This document shows positions 55,873 through 64,000 of a DNA stretch of 64,000 nucleotides, piece by piece. Position 1 is the first letter of the stretch, and the number at the start of each line of letters is the position of its first letter. The notes beneath the pieces were generated by a model that was not told the DNA's origin, ran no database searches, and saw only the letters and a program-made list of their open reading frames with translations. Source of the DNA: Diplosphaera chodatii (taxonomy: Eukaryota; Chlorophyta; Trebouxiophyceae; Prasiolales; Stichococcaceae); NCBI GenBank assembly GCA_032358165.1, contig JAALGY010000008.1, forward strand, positions 2,394,222 to 2,458,221, read 5' to 3'. The position numbers and the translations under genes are program-made.

Positions 55873-58218
55873 TCACCAGTCTACCCACTTCTGCGGCAGC
55901 ATGGACTGATACCAGGACACCCCTGTGGGTCTGCAGCTGCCGCCAGTGCTGCCAGCGCCGCTGTCCGACCCCTGAGGCGCTGCCGCGGCAGCAGCATAGT
56001 CTGCCGCCACCTCTATGCCGCCGTCATGCGAGCGGCCGCCGGCCTCGGCGCTCGCGTGTGCTGCTCCCGCCGCGCCGCCGCTGCTGTTTGCGCTGCAGTC
56101 AGCCACACGGAGCCCAGTGCTGTGGCTGTCCCCCAGATCCGCGGAGGGCGCCGACACCCACACCAGGCTGGTGGATCGCTCCATGTCCAGGCTGCTGGTG
56201 GCGCTGTGCCTTGCTGCCTGTGCAGCTGGCTGCGGAGGGTGCTGCAATGGCGGCGTGGCACGACCATCCGAGCCGCCTGCTCCCTGCACAGCAGCTGCAC
56301 TGACAGCCGCAGGGGTGTCTGGCCGGGCGCCATGGTCAGGGGAGGGCGGCTGCGCCTGGCCGCTGGGCTGGCCGCCTTGCCACAGGGCAAATGCGCTGGT
56401 GTTGCGTGGCTGGTCCGCCGCTGCTGCTGGGCAGCGGCCATTGAGCAGCGCGTCAGTGTGGTGGTCTGGCTGCTGCTGCGCAGGGCTGGACGCCTGACAG
56501 CTGCTGCCTGCTTGCGGAGGACTGTGATTACTGCCTGCTGCGTCTGGGACTGCTGCAGCTGGCTGCCGAGAGTCCTGTGCAGCGTCTGCAAGTTCGTGTG
56601 CCAGTTGCTGCAGAGGGGCCGGCCGGCGTTCAGACGGTGCGGAGCTGCTGCACATCGCCGGGTCGCTGTGAAATGTCGCTCCTGTGCGGCAAAAGTGTGC
56701 ATATCTGAGCAGGATGCCAACTGAGCTTGCATGTCAATGCTGAAAGAGATCTGAAGACCTATCAAGGGCGCAGCCCCATGCGTCATGATAGCATCTGCTC
56801 TGCACCTGCCATGCCCGCAGCTGACTGGCTGCTGGTGGCAATCGCTGCCCGAGCAACAGGGTCGCAGGGACCAGGCGGCTGCAATGGCAGCAGGACTGGC
56901 TCGATCGCCGGCGTGTTTGCTGCTGTGGCGCTACTGCCGCCATCGCCAGGACAGCCGCAATCCTGCCAGAAGTCCTCGATGCTGCGCCATTGACCCTGCA
57001 CATACGAGCGCAAGACTTCTCCACTCCGCTGCGGTGTGGCGGAGCGTACAGCGCAGGGGCAGCTGGCATGAGAGCTGTCACTACAAACTCACATCAGCCC
57101 TGCACTCTCAACCGCTCATGCAGATGGCGCAGCGTCACGGTCGAATCTCACCTGATGGATGCGCACTTGCTGGCGCTTTGACTGCACGAACGCCAGCGCC
57201 TCGGCGGGCGCCATGCGGTGGTACTTGACCAGGTAGCACAGCACCAGGCTGCTGGAGCGGCCGCGCCCCGCCTTGCAGTGCACATACACCAGCTCCCCCC
57301 GCGCCGCATGCTCTGCAGAGCAGGGATGCTAAAGACTCTGGCAGGCTGTCATGATACCGCTGCTCAGGGGCTCGAGCGTCGCAACATCATGACACTGTGC
57401 ATGTCTCTGGCAGTACCACTTGCATGGCAGCAAGAGGTGTGCAGCGTCTCAGGGTCGAAATGCACCGTGGATGAAGTCCACGCCGCGGTGCATCTCGCGC
57501 ACGGGCGGCGCGTACAGGAAGTCGATGGTCGGCAGGTGCAGGTGCGCGATGCCGGCCGCTGCGTACTGATCCGGTGAGATAAAGATCTCAAACTCCTGTG
57601 ACATCAACACGCATCTGTGCGTCAAGCTCGGATACTGGAAGCCAGTTGACGTCTACTTCAAATAGAAGATCAAAGCCTGCTGCTGTGCTTCTGGTGCACA
57701 TGTCAAACCGCTCACCTCGTTCAGTGTCACGACTGCCTTCACACCCTGTGCGCAGGCAGCGAGGGGGCGTCAGCAGCTGGACGTGCGATCAGCCAGGGCA
57801 CGTTGGCTGCAGCATGCCGACAGCAGCAGCTGGAGGTGGTCACAATCTATCGGCTGACAACAGCGCAAGGTGATGTGCCGCAACCCACCAGCTGCTGGAA
57901 CTCGTTCGCCAGCATGGAAGGGAACGGAATTGCGCCGAGCATGATGTTCTGCAGCAAGTGGCACATTGTCGGATGTGAAGCGTTGAGAGGGGCACCAGAA
58001 ACAACATTGAACATGGGGCGAATGCGTCGTTCCTACCACAAGCAGGCGCCAGCCAGCACGTGTGTGCGCAGGCAGTCTCATCAGCGTATCACCTCGATGA
58101 TGAGATCGCACCAGTGCCAGTCCTCCTGCAGCCGCTCCTTTGCGATGTTAAACAGCAGCGAAGGGTAGAAGAACGCCCGTGCAGCCATGGAGGCCCCACG
58201 CTCGGTGTACGACGACAT
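55873..58218 (-). CDS. PTPMT-type dual-specificity phosphatase with long disordered tail
   Basis: Seven exons (58093-58218, 57889-57948, 57716-57745, 57466-57595, 57152-57312, 56806-56995, 55873-56681) sum to 1506 nt, 501 residues. The catalytic part fits the PTPMT1 family (phosphatidylglycerophosphate or phosphoinositide phosphatases, mitochondrial or plastid in plants): PSLLFNIAKERLQEDWHWCD, LGAIPFPSMLANEF, GVKAVVTLNE, LPTIDFLYAPPV, and the P-loop VHCKAGRGRS with Cys 128 and Arg 134 (C-x5-R). It ends near QWRSIEDFW. The tail beyond about residue 180 is Ala/Ser/Gln/Pro-rich and unlike the family's usual ~200-340 residue proteins. The 809-nt last exon is open throughout. Substrate is not determined by sequence. 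Confidence 0.87.
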
Positions 58219-58964
58219 TGCGGGCGCTGCACGCTGCCAGCGCCGCAGACCCGCTGCCGTCTGACAACTGCGCACCTAACCCAAGCTCACTGCCCCTGCC
58301 GCTACCGCTATGAGGATGACGAACTAGGATCGCTGCAGCTGCAACGGCCTGTGCAGCTTATACTCGTGAGTAGCAGCTGCTGAGTCAAGCTGCTGCACAA
58401 TCCCTGTGGCTTCCGGACCCAGCACTCGCTGCCCAAACCCCAGCCACCAAGCGGACGCAAGACGATGCTTGGTCTGTCTCAGGAGTGCTACAAGACCAAG
58501 TCTGAAATCACGGCGCAACGTTGTGCAACATGCACCCGAAGGGATGACCTGGGCCCAGGCCAGGGAGATGCCACCGTCTGTACGCTTGCCCAGGTGATGT
58601 GCAGCCAAAGACAGCAAGGAAGGCTACAAATGATACGGACCTCTACGCAAACGCACTTTGGGAAACACCTGCAAATCTGAGGTTGGTGAGGAGCGTTCAT
58701 TTAGAGCAACCAGCATCCCCCTGCCAAGCATGCCTCACAATGCGAATTGCACGAGGGGTGGACCGCACACCTGTGGCAAAAGCAATCCTCAGCGGTGTAG
58801 CTGCTGCAAGCGCTGCAGCGCTGTGCTGGTGCTGGTCTCACAGTGAGTGCGGCGTGCTCATGCTGGTGCAGCCAAGTGGTCTGTTGCGTAGGGTGGAGCA
58901 ATACCGTGCCGATCGCTATCGAGCAGTTGTCGTGAAAGCTGCACCGCGCCGCCAGATCAGCTGC
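58219..58964. promoter_or_regulatory. 746-bp divergent intergenic region
   Basis: Lies between oppositely oriented starts of the PTPMT-type phosphatase and the 2OG oxygenase. No coding exon and no recognisable motif; presumably both promoters. Confidence 0.45.
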
Positions 58965-60269
58965 ATGGGGAAACGCCGCAGCGAGCCGTCGCATCAGAAA
59001 GGCCACAAGGTGCAGCCGCAGCAGACAGCGGCGCTCACCCAGCTGGCCGTCTCTGCCAAGCTAAAGCCTCGCGTGGAGCCCCTGCTGGGCTGGGACATCT
59101 TCCAGGTGCACAAGTAGCCCGTATGCGGGGGGGACCTGGCATCATGCGGCAGACACAGCATCTGGAGCGCAACCCTGCATCACATACAACAAGGATGCAA
59201 GAGCCGCCCTCATCTTTGCGTTCGATCGCAGGTGCATGGCGTGTTGTCGGCGGAGGAGTGCCTGCGCTTCATCGATGCTGCGGAAGCTGCCAGCTTTGCG
59301 CACCAGTCCAGTGCGCGCTTCGCATCTGCGCTCGCTCCCTGCAATATGTCGATCCATGGCCTACTCTGGTGCCCAGATGGCAGAAGCCTGTACACTTTGC
59401 ATCACGCTGACGCAACACTGCAGGTCGAGGACCGCACTTCGGTGAGGCGCTGCGCAGCAATGGCCGCATCCAGGTGCGAGCTCCACACGCTGCAAGCGCA
59501 GGATTTCTCTGGCACCTGCATCGGCAGACCCCCTGCCCACAGGTCCAGCTCGAGCTTGGCACCGGTGTCGCATGCTTGGCACTGTCCTGCCAGGTGCAAG
59601 ATGCGGCGCTGGCGCAGAAGCTGTGGCAGGCGACCGGGCTGGACCGCGTCTGCGCGCCGCTGGCGCTGGGCGCGCGGCGCCCCGTCGGCCTCAACCCCAA
59701 CATCCGGCTGTACAGGTGCGTCTTTCGAAGCAGCGCTGCCCTTTTGCACGGTAGGAGACCCTTCCCATCCTCGGATACATCCGGTCACCTGGCTGTTGGT
59801 TAGACCCGGCAGCGCACCCGCCCGCAGGTACCAGGGCAGCAGCCAGCGCTTCGGCCCGCACATGGACGAGGCGGTGGAGGTGGGCGGCGGCTTCACGGCC
59901 TACACGCTGCTCATCTACCTGTCAGGCGGCCTGACCGGCGGCGAGACCGTGTTCTACGGTGACCGTTGAAGTGCTGCCAAGTGTACACTGCTTCTCTTGT
60001 CAGTGTTGTGATTTCCCTGTTTCACACAACATACTCGTTTTTGCAGTTTACTGCTTGGTGTGCTGGCTCGAACTTCTCGTGAAGCAAGGCTGTCAGCTGC
60101 AGGCTGTACTGAATCTGCAGGTGAGGACGGCAGGCGGGTCGTCACCGTGGCGCCGCAGGCGGGCCTGGCGCTGCTGCACGCGCACGGCGACGCCTGCCTG
60201 GAGCACGAGGCGCTGGCCGTGGCGCACGGCACCAAGTACGTGCTGCGCAGCGACGTGGTCTTCGCCTGA
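58965..60269 (+). CDS. 2-oxoglutarate/Fe(II)-dependent oxygenase, prolyl 4-hydroxylase-like
   Basis: Six exons (58965-59105, 59232-59310, 59424-59473, 59594-59715, 59828-59958, 60121-60269) sum to 672 nt, 223 residues. The double-stranded beta-helix core shows the iron ligands: His and Asp in FGPHMDEA, the distal His in CLEHEAL, and the 2OG-binding Arg in KYVLRSDVVF. The upstream block (LSAEECLRFIDAAEAASF, then SSRGPHFGEALRSNGRIQV) is typical of P4H-like oxygenases. The first ~45 residues are basic and hydrophilic, with no signal peptide or TM helix, so a cytosolic or nuclear enzyme is more likely than an ER collagen-type P4H. The substrate is unknown. Start is the first ATG in an exon whose phase fits the splice at 59105. 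Confidence 0.87.
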
Positions 60270-60338
60270 GGTGCGCCCTGCATTCTCCTTTCGTGTTCAT
60301 CTGTACGAGCATGTCGCAACAGTGGCGGTGATGCAGCT

Positions 60339-62024
60339 ATGGCAGGGTTGGCATCGCATGATGTGTCATTGCCGCTGCCTGCTGACGTCCCAGCTCAGGA
60401 AGGTGCTGCACAGTTAGCATGCCGGGCCACGAAGCTAGAGGAGGCGGCGCTCACCATACGAAGCAGCAACCACCAGCTCGAATCAGATGCGCTGCAGACC
60501 AGCGCGAGTGACCTCCTGGATCTGGGCCTGCGGTGATCATGAAGCCCTAGAACGCTGGATGCTGGCGGTGTGGAGGAGGGCGTTGGTGGGCAGCCGCTGC
60601 CGCCACCGCAGTCGTCGGAAGAGCCTGACCTGATCTCACCCTTGATGACTGCCGCAGATCGCAGGGTGACCACATGTGAGTATCCAGTTGCTGAGGCCCT
60701 ACAGAAAGCTGGATTGTCATGCCAGGCATGGTGTATTTACGCTCTTTGGCACGATGCGACTGCCTGGCCTGGGCACTGCTGCTCCAGCGTCAGCTGCTCT
60801 GCCTTGCAGATCACCAGACCGCATGCCTACAACCCTACGAGGGGCAGCAAGACGACAGCGTGCTGCTGTGCGCACAGGCCCTGGACTTGGCTGTGGCCGG
60901 GCGATCCTGGCACGTATGGATGTCAGCTGGCGTCGCAAAAGCGTCGCGTCACAACACGGCAGCTGTAGTGCCTGGCGGGCTGGGCTCCGCCTCCGCCAGT
61001 GCATCCTCCACCCTGCCGGCGCTGCAGCAGGTTGGTGGGTTGTCGGCGTGGCAACACGTGCCTGTTTCACCCTGTGATGCCAGGAAGTGTGCTGGCTGAT
61101 GCAGTCCAGGCTTGCTGTAACAGAACCAGAAGGCGGCATTGGCTGCGCAGCATGTGCAGCGGGAACAGCAGGCGATGCCCTGGCAGATGCATTGGTGCTG
61201 CACCGCCTCAGTCAGCTGCACAGTGCGTGCAGCAAATGGGGAACGACAGCGCTTTGCTGCTGCTATGGGGCTTTTGACCGCAGACTCTGACCCACAGACT
61301 GCTGCACAACGTGCAGGTGGGTGGCGGCAGCCCGCTGGGTGTATCTGCACAGCACCCAGGTGGTGAACCCCTGTAGACATGAATGCAGCCAGCTGCAGCG
61401 CCGCAGCTAGCTCTGCAGAAGGCACGGATGGCGTCTGCACAGCTGCCTCCCGCACTCAAGGCGGCAAGTGCTGTTCGTATGACAATGTTTCCTCATACGC
61501 CATGACCTCCAATCGACGGCTCCCGTTGACCTACGCTGTGCAGCAGATTCATGGCTACAGCTGGCAGTCCCTGCCCGCCTCAGGTGCTGGGGCAGCCGGC
61601 GCCCAAATTCATTCATGTGTTGGGCAGCATCGGGATGAAGGCGGAGCGGGTCCTGCAGTCGTTGGCGCTGCCGCCGGTCGATGCGACGCAGGTGCAGTGC
61701 ATGCTGTCTTGTTTACGCTGGTTGAGCCCATACTCGGATGTCTTGATCAGATATGGTGCGGCCCGCCACCTGTATGCTGCCAGCTCTAGGCAGTCAGAGG
61801 TGCAAATGCCGAGGCTTGAGGGTGCTTTGGGTTGTCCGGATGCAGGGTTGCAACTGAGCTGGCAGCTTGCATGCTGGGCCGCACCCGCAACCCCTGTAGT
61901 GGCGGTTCCAGGGCGAGTCAGCAGAGGTGGGGCACGGGTGTTCAAGGATCCGGTGGCAGGTCACCCGATCAACGGCAGCAAGTCGGGTGCTGAGCTGCTT
62001 GCCGAGATGCGGGTGTGCGACTAA
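60339..62024 (+). CDS. Multi-exon gene of unknown function (partial model)
   Basis: The first exon probably starts at the ATG at 60339 (MAGLASHDVSLPLPADVPAQ) and ends at a donor after DLLDLGLR, near 60534. Further coding-looking blocks are HQTACLQPYEGQQDDSVLL (about 60810-60920), GGLGSASASASSTLPALQQ (to about 61030), EVCWLMQSRLAVTEPEGG (from about 61083), PKFIHVLGSIGMKAERVLQS (about 61580-61690) and a last block ending GSKSGAELLAEMRVCD with stop at 62024. Each lies between plausible splice sites. An 11-nt micro-exon (60665-60675) would reconcile phase between the first two blocks. The helical, Leu/Ala-rich composition suggests a coiled-coil or structural subunit, but I do not recognise a family. 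It follows the oxygenase gene by only 70 bp in the same orientation. Confidence 0.45.
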
Positions 62025-63679
62025 CTCGGGTTACGTTTTGGTATAACATGTTGTTGGACTTTGGAGGCAGGCTGAACTTGCAGTTGTGATTTTGGTGGCA
62101 GAGGGGGAGGCGTCTTGTGTGTCCATCTGCGATGCACAGCACGAACCTTGCATAAGAATCAATACAGCTTCGCTTGTCTTTCACCTTCAACCTGGTGTTG
62201 AATCTCCGCCGACGAATGATGCGGCGGGCACGTGCACATCTCAATCCACCAGGTTGCACTGCTGCAAGGCGGCCACAACCATCGAACAGAGCCGCAACTG
62301 TGTGAGCAAAACGAACCTAGGCTGCAGGCTCCACGCTGCCCAAAGTTCAGGAGGCTTGCAGGCCCACAAACGCGTTGCTATGCTGGTGGTGCTGTCTGAT
62401 GTGATTGCTTTGATATGAACGGGGCAGCGCCTCGAGCAGATGAGCGCTTGCTGGTCGAACTCGTTCCATCAGACATGGACGTCCAGCCTCATTGGTGCAT
62501 GATCTGAAGAGCGAGTTGCACAGTGGCAGCAGCGTATGGCCAGCTGCGCATGCCAACACACGCAGCGGCACGCACGCCGGCGGTGCGGAGCCAGTCACGT
62601 AGCACCTCCGTTGCAGTGGGTCATGCATGCCGAAGCGGTGCTTCTGCACTCTCCCCACTGGAGTTCTGGCCGCCAGCGTAGCCATGGGCGCTGAAACCGG
62701 TGGCTTGGTATGGACGCCGCGGATGCATGCTCTGCTGTCGGGCGCGGCTACTCAACACCACCGACGTGGTGGTGGACTGCCCACCCACTCGCTTGCTGCA
62801 CCTTCTGGCAGTCTGAGGCGTGCCTTTGACTGTGAGAAGGACCAACGTGCCATCTTCTGGTTGCAGGGTCGTTTGACCAGCAGCGCTTCCTAGCTATATC
62901 AGTCCTGTCGGGTGGTCAGCCCAGCTGCGCGGTGAGGGCCTGCGTGTGTGGTGGCGGCTTGCTGTGCACCTGACAACCGCGCATTCGAACAGCCACAAGC
63001 ATGCTCGTGTTCATCAACAGGAGAGACGCAACCACTCCTGGCCGCAGGGCCGTCCCGCGCAGATGTGAAGCAGTTACTACGACAGGCGTACCAAAAGGTA
63101 AAGTCAGCTGCCCAGCGCCATCATCAGTATGGTGGCAAGCTGCTCAACCACTCGTGTGCTGCACGTCCTGACTATCCATGGCATGAGCACGACTGGAAGT
63201 CATGCCCTGGCACCACCGGCTGGCTGCAGGGTTGGTGGGCGGCGCCCATCATAGCTATCTTGAGTACTGACAGGCCCAGCCCCGCATGTGGTGGCAGGCT
63301 GGCCTGCCGTCTGCCTGCTGCGCATCTGGGCAACCCTGAGCATGACAATCATCCTCTGATAGAAGCACCAATGCCTCAGCCCCTGGCTGCAAGGCGACTC
63401 TGGCGGACGTCCTTGATACTGGCGACACCGCCCAGCCCACACGGCTACTCGGCTCCATCGCCGCGGTGGTGGGCTAGCCTGGCACCCGTGCAGCGCGCAT
63501 TTTGGCTGTATGAGGTACGCCATGTTCTCTTTGAGGGAAAGTTGCGTCAGGCACTGGCCATAAAGGTTGGCCGCACGCATAGTGCTGATGTCATAGGTAT
63601 GTTCAGGTGCCCGGCGCCATCAGCATGGTGGAGATTCAACCTGCCACTCATGTGCTGCACAACCAGGCTAGGAATGGCG
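62025..63679. other. Subtelomeric spacer
   Basis: About 1.65 kb between the last gene and the telomere with no recognised gene. A 244-codon open frame (62948-63682) has no family resemblance, and its early in-frame start is GTG. A weak ~50-bp direct repeat (63111-63164 and 63610-63660) is seen near the end. Confidence 0.5.
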
Positions 63680-64000
63680 TAGGGTTTAGGGTTTAGGGTT
63701 TAGGGTGCGTAGGGTTTAGGGTTTAGGGTTTAGGGTTTAGGGTTCAGGGTTCAGGGTTTAGGGTTTAGGGTTTAGGGTTTAGGGTTCAGGTTTTAGGGTT
63801 TAGGGTTTAGGGTTTAGGGTTTAGGGTTTAGGGTTCAGGGTTTAGGGTTTAGGGTTTAGGGTTTAGGGTTTAGGGTTTAGGGTTTAGGGTTTAGGGTTTA
63901 GGGTTTAGGGTTTAGGGTTTAGGGTTAGGGTTTAGGGTTTAGGGTTTAGGGTTTAGGGTTTAGGGTTTAGGGTTTAGGGTTTAGGGTTTAGGGTTTAGGG
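63680..64000 (+). repeat. Telomere, (TTTAGGG)n, right chromosome end
   Basis: Nearly continuous TTTAGGG units run to the window edge on the + strand, the orientation expected for a right-hand chromosome terminus (G-rich strand 5' to 3' outward). The first ~250 bp include TTCAGGG variants (near 63742, 63785 and 63833), a TTTTAGGG (near 63789), a TTAGGG (near 63923) and a GCGTAGGG interruption near 63707. The last ~75 bp are uniform. Confidence 0.98.

Noticed and set aside
61640..61692. Resemblance of ERVLQSLALPP to the LRR-family motif MPALEQLALPP
   Set aside because: Only a few Leu/Ala/Pro residues match, the neighbouring exons do not match, and such strings are common in this GC-rich coding sequence.
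63111..63660. ~50-bp direct repeat in the subtelomere
   Set aside because: The match is short and imperfect (GCGCCATCA.CAGTATGGTGG-like, CTC.TGTGCTGCAC). It is too weak to call a subtelomeric repeat family without a genome search.
62948..63682. 244-codon subtelomeric open frame
   Set aside because: It starts at GTG, has no family similarity, ends in the telomere junction and has no supporting splice structure. Considered non-coding on present evidence.
63680..64000. CRISPR-like regular repeats
   Set aside because: The periodicity is 7 bp without spacers; it is a telomere in a eukaryotic chromosome.

Overview
This is a window of nuclear DNA from a green alga, most likely a Chlorella-like trebouxiophyte, ending at a chromosome end. 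The evidence is a GC-rich, intron-dense layout; introns mostly of the form GTGCGC/GTGAGC...CTGCAG; plastid-targeted proteins of plant type (SufC, RsmG); and a terminal TTTAGGG array from about 63,680 to the right edge. Chlamydomonas-type telomeres are TTTTAGGG, which argues against Chlamydomonadales. Genes have roughly 5-15 short exons. I rebuilt most of them by hand from family similarity plus GT(GC)/AG sites that keep reading phase; for most genes the summed exon lengths divide exactly by three.

Layout. 1-5.3 kb (-): C-terminally truncated gene for an EF-hand/one-TM protein with a Hint (hedgehog/intein-type) autoprocessing module. 5.3-8.05 kb: gene-poor, with a degenerate ~470-bp duplication, then tRNA-Val(AAC). 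8.6-10.4 kb (-): plastid-type RsmG rRNA methyltransferase, divergent from a 10-exon LysM membrane protein (10.9-15.2 kb, +). 15.6-32 kb: a tandem cluster of F-box/leucine-rich-repeat genes. Copy A (+) has lost all LRR exons, copy B (-) is a frameshifted pseudogene, and copies C and D (+) are intact. 32.7-37.6 kb: SUFC (-) and a YeeE/YedE-type sulfur transporter (+) are divergent across 409 bp. 38.3-40.0 kb (-): a small plastid-type membrane protein, with a fragment of the F-box family beside it. 41.0-46.5 kb (+): type II membrane protein with a GDS esterase domain and a ~500-residue low-complexity stalk. 46.9-58.2 kb (-): NPL4, a SEC1/Munc18 protein and a PTPMT-type phosphatase. 59.0-60.3 kb (+): a 2OG-Fe(II) oxygenase. 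60.3-62.0 kb (+): an unrecognised multi-exon gene. 62.0-63.7 kb: subtelomeric spacer, then the telomere.

Most single-copy genes are unrelated housekeeping functions: plastid Fe-S assembly and ribosome modification, ubiquitin-dependent segregase work, exocytosis and lipid/phospho-signalling. The obvious functional neighbourhood is SUFC with the sulfur transporter. The most evolutionarily active part is the F-box/LRR cluster, which shows gene loss, whole-exon loss, an apparent intron gain and position-conserved GC-AG introns. Exon boundaries are inferences without transcript data. The Hint gene, pseudogene B and the 60.3-62.0 kb gene have only partly resolved models.
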